A model generated the notes under the pieces. That model worked only from the letters and a program-made list of their open reading frames with translations. It searched no databases and had not been told where the DNA came from. A stretch of 64,000 nucleotides of DNA, from the NCBI RefSeq assembly GCF_900141785.1, contig NZ_FQYP01000001.1, positions 1 to 64,000 of the forward strand, in the 5' to 3' direction. Shown here piece by piece: positions 48,578 through 57,390 of this stretch. The DNA is from Aquimarina spongiae (GTDB lineage Bacteria; Bacteroidota; Bacteroidia; Flavobacteriales; Flavobacteriaceae). The stretch's first letter is position 1, and the number at the start of each line of letters is the position of its first letter. The position numbers were made by a program, and so were the translations under genes.

Positions 48578-48749
48578 AGTGTTTGGTCTTATCAGGTATT
48601 CCCTGATTGCGGGTGCAAATATAAAACCTTTTTTAATTCTAAAAAGAATATTTTTAAAATAATTTTAGAGGTTTTTACATTCCATAACCTATTGTTGAAA
48701 AGATATGCAATGAATTAAGTATCTTGTACGCTCTAAATTAAATAATTGC

Positions 48750-49811
48750 ATGAAAAACACATTAATTCTACTAGGGTCCCTTATTGTTTGTTGTTGTGGG
48801 ACTTCACAAAAACCTTCTACCACAGATCAAAATACAGAAAGTACACTCGAAAGTAAGAATGAAACGGCTACAAAATACGCAAAGACCATTACAGCCCAAG
48901 AACTCAAAACTTATTTGTACACTTTTGCAGGAGACGATTTTGAAGGGCGGGATACTGGAGAACCGGGGCAGAAAAAGGCTGCAGAATATCTTAAAGAACA
49001 GTATAAAAAAATGGGAATTCCTTCTCCTTTGGGAGGAGATGATTATTTCCAGGAGATTCCTAAAAGTTATTTCAGGGGAGATATCAAAGCTTCAGAAAAT
49101 GTATTGGCCTATATAGAAGGGACAGAAAAACCTGAAGAGATCGTTGTGCTATCTGCTCATTATGACCATGTTGGTGTAGATCTAGATGGAAATATATACA
49201 ATGGAGCCGATGATGATGGTTCAGGTACTGTTAGTATACTTGAAATAGCTCAGGCGTTTATGCAAGCCAAAAAAGATGGCAAAGGCCCAAAGCGTTCTAT
49301 TCTATTTTTACATGTAACAGGAGAAGAAAAGGGGTTGTATGGCTCTAAGTTTTATACAGAAAACCCAGTTTTTCCTTTAAAAAATACAGTAACTGATCTG
49401 AATATTGATATGATCGGTAGAATAGATAAAGCACATGATACTGATGATAAGAACAATTATGTGTACTTGATAGGTAGTGATCGTTTGAGTACAGAATTAC
49501 ACAATATTAGTGAGGAGGTAAACAAAAAGTATATACAATTGGATTTGGATTATACCTATAATGCCAAGAATGATCCTAATCGTTTTTATTTTAGAAGTGA
49601 TCATTACAATTTTGCAAAGCATAACATTCCTATTATCTTTTATTTTAATGGGGTGCATGAGGATTATCACCAACCTACCGATACTCCAGATAAAATTAAT
49701 TATGATTTGTTGACCAAACGTGCACAGTTGGTGTTCTATACCGCCTGGGAGGTAGCCAATCGCTCAGAACGTCTTATTGTAGATGGTGCTGATAAAAAAG
49801 AAGGGGAATAA
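48750..49811 (+). CDS. M28-family zinc aminopeptidase, lipoprotein
   Basis: The protein is 353 aa. The N-terminus has a hydrophobic signal ending in VCCCG. Metal-site motifs of M28: LSAHYDHVG (His, Asp), NGADDDGSG (Asp), TGEEKGLYGS (catalytic and metal Glu), NIDMIGR (Asp) and HEDYHQPTDT (His). The short GGDDYFQ and FEGRDTGEPG motifs are typical of Bacteroidetes members. It probably trims peptides outside the cytoplasm. A terminator follows. Confidence 0.93.
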   Translation: MKNTLILLGSLIVCCCGTSQKPSTTDQNTESTLESKNETATKYAKTITAQELKTYLYTFAGDDFEGRDTGEPGQKKAAEYLKEQYKKMGIPSPLGGDDYFQEIPKSYFRGDIKASENVLAYIEGTEKPEEIVVLSAHYDHVGVDLDGNIYNGADDDGSGTVSILEIAQAFMQAKKDGKGPKRSILFLHVTGEEKGLYGSKFYTENPVFPLKNTVTDLNIDMIGRIDKAHDTDDKNNYVYLIGSDRLSTELHNISEEVNKKYIQLDLDYTYNAKNDPNRFYFRSDHYNFAKHNIPIIFYFNGVHEDYHQPTDTPDKINYDLLTKRAQLVFYTAWEVANRSERLIVDGADKKEGE

Positions 49812-49878
49812 GTAAAGTATTTATAAAAGTGAAATCCTTTGATAATTGAAGACAATGATTTAAAAGGACTAAAAACTA

Positions 49879-49913
49879 AAAAGAGGAGTTCAATTACATT
49901 GAACTCCTCTTTT
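49879..49913. terminator. Bidirectional terminator after the M28 peptidase gene
   Basis: Perfect 16-bp stem beginning AAAAGAGGAGTTCAAT with loop TAC and a T-run on the right arm. Confidence 0.85.
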
Positions 49914-50000
49914 GTTGTCATAATAAGCTAAGCTTTACATACGCTGTAATCAATTAGAACAAATTTTTTGGTGAAATCATTCAGGAAAATTTGGAATACC

Positions 50001-50015
50001 TACGGTAAAACCGTA
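50001..50015. promoter_or_regulatory. Short palindrome upstream of the GG-leader peptide gene
   Basis: TACGGT and ACCGTA arms with a 3-bp centre, about 170 bp upstream of the peptide start. It may be an operator. No matching regulator is known to me. Confidence 0.25.
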
Positions 50016-50157
50016 ATATTGCATAGTCAAAATGCAGAAATTGGGGGAATTACCCTTAACGTAAGCACAGTATAAATAATTGGTGTAGCCCTAACTGCAC
50101 CTTTTTTTGTGCCCATAGGGGAGCTCTTCTCTTCAAAGATTTACGAATAGATTTTAG

Positions 50158-50165
50158 TATCTTTA
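50158..50165 (+). promoter_or_regulatory. -7-type promoter box for the GG-leader peptide gene
   Basis: TATCTTTA matches seven of eight positions of the Bacteroidetes TAnnTTTG box, about 20 bp before the ATG at 50186. No clear -33 TTTG is present. Confidence 0.4.
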
Positions 50166-50185
50166 AGCATATCAAAATAAATAGT

Positions 50186-50344
50186 ATGCTTAATCTCACA
50201 CAATTTAGACCTTTATCCCGAAAAGAACAGATAATTATCAATGGTGGAACATTACCTGATACTAAAGATCACAGTGCAGGTGATTGTAGCGGCTTTGCTG
50301 TATTAAACGCAATGCCAGAACCAGGGCGTTATTGCAAGTCATAG
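50186..50344 (+). CDS. Small peptide with a double-glycine leader (bacteriocin-like)
   Basis: The peptide is 52 aa. The leader MLNLTQFRPLSRKEQIIINGG has the layout of class II bacteriocin/ComC-type leaders (hydrophobic positions, LSRKEQ, GG at residues 20-21), common in Flavobacteriia. The mature part of about 31 residues (from TLPDTKDHSA) has two Cys (residues 34 and 50) that could form a disulfide. It should be cut and exported by a peptidase-containing ABC transporter or a related C39 system, none of which is in this window. A promoter box lies just upstream. It could be antimicrobial or a signal; neither is shown. Confidence 0.6.
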   Translation: MLNLTQFRPLSRKEQIIINGGTLPDTKDHSAGDCSGFAVLNAMPEPGRYCKS

Positions 50345-50456
50345 TTTACTTTCCTTTTATATATAGCTATTTGCATAGATTTTTTGTGAAATTTTAGTAT
50401 TCACCCCCTGAATTTTTGGGTAACATAGAGGGTTGCATTAGAGCTATATAAACGAC

Positions 50457-50481
50457 AAAACCCCGCTATAAGCGAGGTTTT
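50457..50481. terminator. Terminator of tRNA-His
   Basis: Stem AAAACCCCGCT/AGCGAGGTTTT with loop ATA and one mismatch, immediately beyond the 3' end of the minus-strand tRNA gene; the complementary T-run terminates either strand. Confidence 0.75.
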
Positions 50482-50489
50482 TAAAGGCG

Positions 50490-50563
50490 GGTGGAAGATC
50501 GGTCTCGAACCGACGACCTCCTGAACCACAATCAGGCGCTCTAACCAACTGAGCTACAACCAC
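50490..50563 (-). tRNA. tRNA-His(GTG)
   Basis: Anticodon loop TTGTGGT (anticodon GTG, complement of 50527-50529), D-loop AGTTGGTTAGAG, T-loop TTCGAGA. A C at 50564 would encode the G-1 that histidyl-tRNA synthetase needs. The acceptor stem GTGGTTG pairs with CTTCCAC except for two U-U positions in the middle, which I note but believe occur in the group. Confidence 0.92.
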
Positions 50564-50623
50564 CATTTAATTTTGGTTTGCAAAAATAAAGTATTTCTGT
50601 ATTTATGCAAACATTTTTTTTAA

Positions 50624-51343
50624 TTAAATTAAGTCAAAAATGGAATCTACTGCTACAGAGCGCTCTACAGTGAAGCCTTCGGCATAGGCTACCCCAATAA
50701 TTCTGCCTAAATCGGCAGCTCGGTACTTAATACTCTCCATAAAGTTCTTACTGGAGATAGGAGTAGAAGGTTCTTTACTGTTTTCGTCATAAAACTGAGA
50801 AGCATAGGCCCGTACACTATCCATTTTTTGATCTATGTAACCACTTACATCCACCACAAAGTCTGGCTCAATGTTTTTCCATTGGATGTAATGATATACC
50901 TGTTTGGGTCTCCAAGGAGCTTGTGTTTTGCCATCTACCTGGGTTTCGATCATACGCAAACCGGATAGAAAACAAGAATCACTAGCCAATTTGCTTCCTT
51001 TTGCATGGTCGATATGACGATCATCAATAGCATTACAGAGTACAATCTCTGGGCGGTATTTTCGGATCACTTTAATAATTTCCAGTTGATGCTTTTCATC
51101 ATTGACAAAAAAACCATCTCTGAAGCCTAGATTTTCTCTTATGGTTACTCCCAGTGCCTCTGATGCTTTTTGCGCTTCTGCGGCTCTTATTTGGGGTGTT
51201 CCTCTGGTACCTAACTCTCCTTTGGTAAGATCTAGTATACCTACTTTTTTTCCGCGGTCAACTTCTTTGGCTATAGTACCAGAACAACTTAACTCGATGT
51301 CGTCTGGATGTGCACCTATGGCCAGAATATCTAATTTTATCAT
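50624..51343 (-). CDS. bshB1: Bacillithiol biosynthesis deacetylase BshB1
   Basis: The protein is 239 aa of the LmbE/PIG-L zinc deacetylase family. It shows AIGAHPDDIELSCSG at the N-terminus (metal His and Asp), LTKGELGTRGT, and DDRHIDHAKG (metal His). It removes acetyl from GlcNAc-malate in bacillithiol synthesis. Its ATG begins immediately after the stop codon of the trans-sulfuration gene, suggesting one transcript that links cysteine supply and bacillithiol. Confidence 0.93.
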   Translation of the reverse strand: MIKLDILAIGAHPDDIELSCSGTIAKEVDRGKKVGILDLTKGELGTRGTPQIRAAEAQKASEALGVTIRENLGFRDGFFVNDEKHQLEIIKVIRKYRPEIVLCNAIDDRHIDHAKGSKLASDSCFLSGLRMIETQVDGKTQAPWRPKQVYHYIQWKNIEPDFVVDVSGYIDQKMDSVRAYASQFYDENSKEPSTPISSKNFMESIKYRAADLGRIIGVAYAEGFTVERSVAVDSIFDLI

Positions 51344-52513
51344 TTAATCTTGAAGTGCTAAAGTTTTTACTTTGTTTAGAGCTTGCTCAATGTCTTGTAT
51401 TAAGTCGTTTTCTTCTTCAATACCTACACTTAGTCGTAATAAACCGTCATTTATTCCTTGACGCTTTCTTTCTTCTTCAGAAAGTAGAGCATGCGAGGTA
51501 AGCGTAGGAGAGAGGATAGTACTTTCTACCCCAGCAAGACTCATTGAACTTTTAATCAATGTCAACGCTTTTTGAAATTGTGTAGCATCCAAATGTGATT
51601 GCAATTCAAAGGATAACATTCCTCCAAATCCTTTCATTTGCTTTTTGGCAATTTGGTGATCAGGGTGTGTTGGTAAGCCTGGATAATGCACAGCAGCGAT
51701 GTCTTCTTGCTCCTCTAACCAGGTCGCAAGTTTCATTGCGTTTTCGTTTTGTTGTTTTACCCGCAAACCTAAAGTTTTGATACTTCTCTCGAGCATCCAA
51801 ACCGTAAAATCACTTAGGCTTCCTCCAAAGTTTTTGGCAACTTCAAAGATGCGATTCATATGTTCTTCAGTAGAAATTACCGCTCCAGCCAAAATATCAC
51901 TGTGCCCACCTAAGTATTTGGTTGCAGAGTGAATTACGATATCAATTCCTAATTCGATGGGATTTTGATTTACAGGTGAAGCAAAGGTGTTATCAATCAT
52001 ACTAACAATACCTTGGCGTTTTGCTATAGTAGCAATGGCTTCAATATCGGTTATCGTTAGCAATGGATTGGACGGAGTTTCAATATAAATCACTTTGGTA
52101 TTAGCTTGGATCTTTTCTTCAAAACCAGCTGCTGTTTGCGTATCCACATACGAAAATTCAATGCCGTGTTTTTCAAACTCTTCATTCACCAGGTTTGCAG
52201 TACCTCCGTACAAGGTTCGTTGTAATACGATATGATCTCCTTTTTGTAAGAAAGCAAACAAAGTAGTGCTAATCGCGGCCATACCGCTACCAAAAATTAA
52301 AGATGCTTCTCCTTTTTCTAAAGCTGCTATTTTTCTGCATAAAGCTTCCTGGTTGGGGGTATTAAAATACCTTGGGTATCGTTTTACATCAACATCTTCA
52401 AAAGCGTAAGAGGTGGATAAATAAATCGGAGAAATAGCTCCTTTAAATTGTTGGTCTTCAATTTCTCCCAAATGGGTGCAAATGGTATTAAAACCTATTT
52501 CTTTTGAACTCAT
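51344..52513 (-). CDS. PLP-dependent trans-sulfuration enzyme (cystathionine gamma-synthase/sulfhydrylase/gamma-lyase type)
   Basis: The protein is 389 aa, full length for the Cys/Met-metabolism PLP family. The Schiff-base Lys is K199 in HSATKYLGGHSD; the cofactor phosphate loop reads FGSGMAAISTT, and LIKSSMSLAGVESTI is also typical. Members include MetB, MetZ and methionine gamma-lyase, which cannot be separated by eye. Direct adjacency to bshB1 favours a role in cysteine or sulfur supply. Confidence 0.9.
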   Translation of the reverse strand: MSSKEIGFNTICTHLGEIEDQQFKGAISPIYLSTSYAFEDVDVKRYPRYFNTPNQEALCRKIAALEKGEASLIFGSGMAAISTTLFAFLQKGDHIVLQRTLYGGTANLVNEEFEKHGIEFSYVDTQTAAGFEEKIQANTKVIYIETPSNPLLTITDIEAIATIAKRQGIVSMIDNTFASPVNQNPIELGIDIVIHSATKYLGGHSDILAGAVISTEEHMNRIFEVAKNFGGSLSDFTVWMLERSIKTLGLRVKQQNENAMKLATWLEEQEDIAAVHYPGLPTHPDHQIAKKQMKGFGGMLSFELQSHLDATQFQKALTLIKSSMSLAGVESTILSPTLTSHALLSEEERKRQGINDGLLRLSVGIEEENDLIQDIEQALNKVKTLALQD

Positions 52514-52626
52514 AGTTGTTTAGTGCTGTAATTGATTTTGCATCTAAATTAAGATATTCAGAAGAAATCAAATAGGATTTAACAGTTTAGAAAGAAATAT
52601 TAAGAGGAAATAAGTGTGGTTGGAGA

Positions 52627-54861
52627 TTAGGCCATTTTCACTTTGGAAATGTTACGCATAATGGTCTGGAAGAATTGCTGCGTATCGTACGGTTTGATAA
52701 TCACATCATTCATTCCTACTGACATGGCTTGATTTCTGATTTCTCCCTCTTCTACAGCCGTTAACGCAATAATTGGCATATGGGTGTTGAAGGTTCGGAT
52801 CACTTTGGTTGCCTCAAGACCATTCATTTCTGGCATGTTGATGTCCATCAATACCAAGTCGAATTTTTCTTCTTTCAACATCTCGATTGCCGCCATACCA
52901 TTGCTGGCAATATTACAGGTGTATCCTTTTTTCTTCAAGATGTTTTGAGTAACGATCTGGTTAATCTTATTATCATCTACAATCAGCACATTAAAGTTTG
53001 TCGTACCAATACTCAACGTTTCTCCGGTTTGTAATGAAATTTCCTGCTCTTTGATTGCTTTTTCGTAAATCAAATCAAAATAGAATTCAGATCCTTTACC
53101 TTCTTGACTATTTATTTTGATTTCACTTTTGTGTAGTTGTATCAGTTTTTTTACAATAGCCAGACCTAAACCAGTACCTTCATACTCCTGATTTTCATTC
53201 TTGACTTGAGCAAAATTGTCGAAAATCGATTTTTGCTTTCCCTTCGGGATACCAATTCCATCGTCTTTTACCAAGAAACGTAACAAATAACGATCATCGT
53301 ATTGTTGTAAACATTTTACAGAGATCCAGATATTACCGTCTTTGGTAAACTTCAGCGCATTACCGATTAGGTTGATCAGGATTTGAGATAAGCGAACAGA
53401 GTCACCTAATAAGGTGCTGTTTATTTTGGAATCAATATCGATATGAACTGCATTGTTGTTACTTTTTTGCTTGGTATGTAAAGAATTTACAATTCCTTCA
53501 ATAAGCGATCGGATTTCGAAGGATACTTTTTCTAGGGTAACCTCGTTAGTTTCTATTTTACTCAGCTGCAATACATCATTGATCAAAGCTAACAAATAGT
53601 CTCCAGAGAATTTTAAGGATTCCAGATATTCGTTTTTCTTTTTTTCGGCAGGATTTTCCATCAAAAGCGAGGTCAATCCAATTACTCCATACAATGGAGT
53701 TCTAAGTTCGTGACTTACCGTAGATATAAACTGAGATTTTAAGGTAGAAACCTGCTCAGCAGTTTCCTTGGCACTAACCAGTTCTTTATTTTTCTCGATC
53801 AATACATGATTCAATCGTTTCTTTTGGATATTGTTTTTGTAAGAACTTATTAAAAATGCCAATGAGATCAGAATTAAAATAATACCAAGAATGATACTAA
53901 TTCTCCATTTAATCACTTCTGATTCGCTTTCCTTTTTTTCATTTTCTGCTTTAGTAGCTCTTTCTTCTAACTGATCTACTTCATATTCTGTGATAGCTTG
54001 TCTTAGTTCTTTAAATTTCTTGTATTCTTTTCCTTTTAGAATATTCTGAAATTGTTTCTTCTGGAAAATATAGGCTTGTAAATAGTCTTCCTGAGATTTG
54101 TATAGCTCTGATTTGGTTTGGTAAGCAGAAGCAAGCTCCTCGTGATATGTAGATAAAACCTCGTCACTATTTTTTTTGTTGGTCGTTCCCTGTACGGCAT
54201 AATTAATAGCCTCATTGATGAAACCTTCGGCATCTTCATATTTTCTGATGCTCAAATAATACTTACCCAGCAATCCGGTTAATTTGGTTTTTGCCAAATT
54301 AGGGGATTGATCATGAATAAGTTTTCTGGCAGGAGCTAAATACTCGTAAGCACTGTCAAAATCATTTCTAGTAATATAGTAATCTCCCAAATTAAGCAAG
54401 GGGGTGGTCATTCTTATAGTATCATTAATCTTGAAAGCCAAAGAATAGGATTGCTTATAGTTTTCTACACCTCGGGCTCGGGTCAAATTATGTTTGGTAT
54501 TAATTCTACCCAAGCTATTGAGTAAGTCAATTTCAAGTTCTCTACTTTTAGAACTTCTGGAAAGTATTAATGCTCTGCTATAATTGTATCTTGCTTTCGT
54601 ATCATCTTCATTGATGTCATAATTCTTTGCAATGATATTGTATATCTTGGCAAGACTTTTATCATCATTATTATAAAGAGCGGTTTGTAATGCCACGGTA
54701 GCAATCTCCAAGGATTTTGTATACTCGTATTCTTCTTGTAATTGTTTGGCCTTTTCGATATAGCTTTGAATACTATCCGAAATAATAGAAGTTTGGGATT
54801 GTACTAGATGAGTGAAACCCATTAGCACTATGATGGTTATATAGTGAATATATTTTTTCAA
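52627..54861 (-). CDS. TPR-sensor hybrid histidine kinase/response regulator
   Basis: The start is not obvious. No ATG fits; I prefer TTG at 54861, which begins a signal peptide (KKYIHYITIIVLMGFTHLVQS), over TTG 54897. Total about 744 aa: signal peptide, TPR repeats (about 30-290), a coiled coil, a membrane helix (IILGIILILISLAFLI), HisKA with phospho-His in STVSHELRTPLYG, HATPase (LIGNALKFT, DDGIGIP, GTGLGLAIV) and a C-terminal receiver (LIVDDNKINQIV, phospho-Asp in VLMDINMPEMNG). It is a stand-alone phosphorelay protein without an output domain. The signal is unknown. Confidence 0.9.
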   Translation of the reverse strand: MKKYIHYITIIVLMGFTHLVQSQTSIISDSIQSYIEKAKQLQEEYEYTKSLEIATVALQTALYNNDDKSLAKIYNIIAKNYDINEDDTKARYNYSRALILSRSSKSRELEIDLLNSLGRINTKHNLTRARGVENYKQSYSLAFKINDTIRMTTPLLNLGDYYITRNDFDSAYEYLAPARKLIHDQSPNLAKTKLTGLLGKYYLSIRKYEDAEGFINEAINYAVQGTTNKKNSDEVLSTYHEELASAYQTKSELYKSQEDYLQAYIFQKKQFQNILKGKEYKKFKELRQAITEYEVDQLEERATKAENEKKESESEVIKWRISIILGIILILISLAFLISSYKNNIQKKRLNHVLIEKNKELVSAKETAEQVSTLKSQFISTVSHELRTPLYGVIGLTSLLMENPAEKKKNEYLESLKFSGDYLLALINDVLQLSKIETNEVTLEKVSFEIRSLIEGIVNSLHTKQKSNNNAVHIDIDSKINSTLLGDSVRLSQILINLIGNALKFTKDGNIWISVKCLQQYDDRYLLRFLVKDDGIGIPKGKQKSIFDNFAQVKNENQEYEGTGLGLAIVKKLIQLHKSEIKINSQEGKGSEFYFDLIYEKAIKEQEISLQTGETLSIGTTNFNVLIVDDNKINQIVTQNILKKKGYTCNIASNGMAAIEMLKEEKFDLVLMDINMPEMNGLEATKVIRTFNTHMPIIALTAVEEGEIRNQAMSVGMNDVIIKPYDTQQFFQTIMRNISKVKMA

Positions 54862-55089
54862 CTTTCTAATTATTCTTGGCTCGTTTCCTTGGACCAAAAT
54901 ACGAAAATTGATGAAACAGAGTGCAATTCACCGTAAAAAAAGTGCTATTTATCCGTAATTTTTGTAAGGAAATGTATCATTTTGTAAGAATTTAATACAT
55001 TTTGTGGTCTCGATAATGGATAATTAGAAAAAACTATTCATACATAAAAAATTAAAATAAAGGGGTATTTCTAGTCCGTTATCAAGATG

Positions 55090-55097
55090 TATCTTTG
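55090..55097 (+). promoter_or_regulatory. Promoter -7 box of the peroxiredoxin gene
   Basis: TATCTTTG fits the Bacteroidetes TAnnTTTG box exactly, 45 bp before the ATG at 55143, giving a short AT-rich leader. Confidence 0.6.
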
Positions 55098-55142
55098 CGC
55101 TGTTTTAAAAAATTAATCAATTATCAATTTAAAAAATACAAT

Positions 55143-55781
55143 ATGACATTTGTAGGTAAAAAATTCCCGAGTTTAAACGTTGACGCAATGAACGATATGG
55201 GGGATACTTTTAAGCTTAACGTTTTGGAAGAAGCAAAAAATAACAACAAAAAGGTGTTGCTTTTCTGGTATCCAAAAGATTTTACTTTTGTATGTCCAAC
55301 AGAATTACACGCTTTTCAAGAAGCGATGGCTGAATTCGAAAAGAGAAATACAATTGTAATCGGGGCATCATGTGATACACCAGAGGTGCACTTTGCATGG
55401 TTAAATACCGCTAAAGAAGATGGAGGAATCGAAGGAGTAACATATCCAATTCTTGCAGATTCTAATCGTAATCTTGCTAGTACTCTAGGAATCCTTGATA
55501 TTACTAACGAAACCTATAATGAGGAAACTGGAGTGGTAACTGTAGAAGGAGATAACGTAACTTATAGAGCGACTTACCTGATCGATGAAGAGGGGACAGT
55601 ATTTCATGAAGGAGTAAACCATATGCCAGTAGGAAGAAACGTTGCAGAGTTTTTAAGATTAATTGATGCTTATGCTCACGTTCAAAAAAATGGTGAGGTT
55701 TGTCCTGCAAACTGGGAAGAAGGAAAAGAAGCAATGAATGCAAATAGAGAAGGTGTAGCGTCATACTTGGCAGCTAACTAA
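55143..55781 (+). CDS. Typical 2-Cys peroxiredoxin (AhpC/Prx1 type)
   Basis: The protein is 212 aa from the ATG at 55143. Peroxidatic C51 in FVCPTELHAF, resolving C187 in GEVCPANW, and the DTPEVHFAWLN stretch place it in the AhpC/Prx1 group. It reduces hydrogen peroxide and organic peroxides, recycled by thioredoxin, which is encoded next. A terminator separates the two genes. Confidence 0.95.
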   Translation: MTFVGKKFPSLNVDAMNDMGDTFKLNVLEEAKNNNKKVLLFWYPKDFTFVCPTELHAFQEAMAEFEKRNTIVIGASCDTPEVHFAWLNTAKEDGGIEGVTYPILADSNRNLASTLGILDITNETYNEETGVVTVEGDNVTYRATYLIDEEGTVFHEGVNHMPVGRNVAEFLRLIDAYAHVQKNGEVCPANWEEGKEAMNANREGVASYLAAN

Positions 55782-55790
55782 AATAGTAAC

Positions 55791-55836
55791 AAACGCACTC
55801 TATGGGTATTACTATGATCCAAGAGTGCGTTTTTTA
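55791..55836 (+). terminator. Terminator after the peroxiredoxin gene
   Basis: Stem AAACGCACTCT/AGAGTGCGTTT with a 20-nt loop, followed by TTTT. It ends 13 bp before the thioredoxin ATG, so readthrough may supply the thioredoxin transcript. Confidence 0.7.
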
Positions 55837-55848
55837 AATCATATAGAT

Positions 55849-56163
55849 ATGGTTCAGGAACTAAATGAAGATAACCTTTCTCAAATTGTTGAAGGTTCTG
55901 AAACAGTAGTGGTTCAGTATTCTGCTTCATGGTGTGGTAACTGCAGAATAATGAAACCGAAATTTAAAAAATTGGCTACAGAAAATAGCGATACTACATT
56001 TATCGTTGTAGATGCCGAAAAATATCCAAACTCCAGAAAGATGGCTACAGTAGATAACTTACCTACATTCGCTACTTTCAAAAATGGAGCATTTGTGAAT
56101 CAGGTCCAAACAAATAAATTTGAAATCTTAAAAGACCTAGTAAATGAAGTTACCAGTAATTAA
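55849..56163 (+). CDS. Thioredoxin-family protein with WCGNC active site
   Basis: The protein is 104 aa from the ATG at 55849. The active site is C29-G-N-C32 (WCGNC) in place of the usual WCGPC, and cis-Pro is in NLPTFATF. It is a small cytoplasmic disulfide reductase, likely partner of the preceding peroxiredoxin. Its last 20 bp overlap the next gene. Confidence 0.9.
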   Translation: MVQELNEDNLSQIVEGSETVVVQYSASWCGNCRIMKPKFKKLATENSDTTFIVVDAEKYPNSRKMATVDNLPTFATFKNGAFVNQVQTNKFEILKDLVNEVTSN

Positions 56164-56401
56164 GCATCTTACAAGTTTTATAGAAGAAAACGATGAAGAT
56201 TTTGTCGTTGAAACCATAGAAACTTTGGAAGCCTTGACAGAGGTTCCCTCGTTAAAAGATGAAGAACTTGATGTAATAGGGGAACTAATATCGAATTTGT
56301 ATGGTGCCTTAGAGGTTGATAAAATGATCAAACAAGGTACTCCCAAAAAAGAAGCGCTCAACAATTTTATGCAGCGAGTTTTGGGGTCTATCGATACCTG
56401 A
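56144..56401 (+). CDS. DUF6952-like small conserved protein
   Basis: The protein is 85 aa, acidic and helical (FIEENDEDFVVETIETLEAL). I recognise it as the small protein regularly found behind this thioredoxin in flavobacteria (DUF6952, from memory). It overlaps the thioredoxin gene by 20 bp, so translation is coupled. Function unknown. Confidence 0.8.
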   Translation: MKLPVIKHLTSFIEENDEDFVVETIETLEALTEVPSLKDEELDVIGELISNLYGALEVDKMIKQGTPKKEALNNFMQRVLGSIDT

Positions 56402-56414
56402 AAAAGAAAAAAGC

Positions 56415-56439
56415 AAACCTTCCAATCGGGAGGTTTTTT
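56415..56439 (+). terminator. Terminator after the DUF6952-like gene
   Basis: Stem AAACCTTCC/GGGAGGTTT with loop AATC and a T-run. Confidence 0.85.
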
Positions 56440-56512
56440 ATTTTATAGAAACTTTACCAAAATACGATATAATCTTTTTAATTTTAACACACAAAAAACA
56501 ATCATTTATATT

Positions 56513-57013
56513 ATGGCTACAATAACTTTACAAGGAACAGAAATACATACTATCGGTACATTACCTGAAGTAGGGCAGAAAGCTCCTGATTTTGAATTGG
56601 TAAATACAGACCTGTCTACTTCAAAATTATCAGATTACCAGGGACAAAAGGTAGTTTTAAATATCTTTCCATCTATCGATACCGGGATATGTGCTGCTTC
56701 AGTTAGAGCTTTTAATAAAGAGGCTAGCGATTTATCCAACACAAAAGTATTATGTGTTTCTAGAGATTTACCATTTGCACAGGGGCGTTTTTGTGGTGCA
56801 GAAGGACTTGAAAATGTAATCAATCAATCCGATTTTAAGACCGGACAATTTGGAAAAGACTACGGGGTTGAAATCGTTGATGGACCTATGCAAGGATTAC
56901 ACTCTAGAGCAGTTGTAGTTGTAGACGAAAACGGAACAATTGCATATGCAGAACAAGTACCAGAAATTGCACAGGAACCTAATTATGAAGCTGCAATTAA
57001 TGCGCTCTCCTAA
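56513..57013 (+). CDS. tpx: Thiol peroxidase (atypical 2-Cys peroxiredoxin)
   Basis: The protein is 166 aa. Peroxidatic C60 in SIDTGICAASVRAF and resolving C94 in GRFCGAEGLENV. The usual family motif is SIDTPVC; Pro-Val is replaced by Gly-Ile here. It reduces lipid hydroperoxides with thioredoxin. It is 5 bp before dgkA. Confidence 0.93.
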   Translation: MATITLQGTEIHTIGTLPEVGQKAPDFELVNTDLSTSKLSDYQGQKVVLNIFPSIDTGICAASVRAFNKEASDLSNTKVLCVSRDLPFAQGRFCGAEGLENVINQSDFKTGQFGKDYGVEIVDGPMQGLHSRAVVVVDENGTIAYAEQVPEIAQEPNYEAAINALS

Positions 57014-57018
57014 AAAAA

Positions 57019-57387
57019 ATGAGTAAGATCACCAAGTTTATCGTAGGAAGACTAAAAGGATGTGGTTATGCATTTACCGGAGCAATGTTATTACTCAAAA
57101 CAGAACCAAGTATACAGGTACAAGCGGGTATCGCTGTAGTTATGACCTTTTTGGGATTCTATTTTAATATCACTTCTACCGAGTGGATGTTGCAAATTTT
57201 TGCCATAGGACTGGTAATGAGTATCGAAGGCTTAAATACTACGATAGAAGCGGTAGCGGATTTTATTCATCCAGATTTTCATAATAAAATTGGATTTATA
57301 AAAGATGTTGCAGCTGGGGCGGTTTTTATTGCCGCGGTAACCGCAGTAATCATTGGATTGATCATTTATATTCCTTACATATTTTAA
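57019..57387 (+). CDS. dgkA: Diacylglycerol kinase family membrane protein
   Basis: The protein is 122 aa with three membrane helices. RLKGCGYAFTGAMLLLKTEPSIQVQ, the catalytic region SIEGLNTTIEAVADFIHPDFHNKI, and KDVAAGAVFIAAV match DgkA/UdpK. It phosphorylates diacylglycerol or undecaprenol. Cotranscribed with tpx by spacing. Confidence 0.92.
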   Translation: MSKITKFIVGRLKGCGYAFTGAMLLLKTEPSIQVQAGIAVVMTFLGFYFNITSTEWMLQIFAIGLVMSIEGLNTTIEAVADFIHPDFHNKIGFIKDVAAGAVFIAAVTAVIIGLIIYIPYIF

Positions 57388-57390
57388 AAT

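Noticed and set aside
48485..48718. Small plus-strand ORF over the tRNA-Ser gene
   Set aside because: It is an antisense reading of the tRNA, a well-known source of false ORFs.
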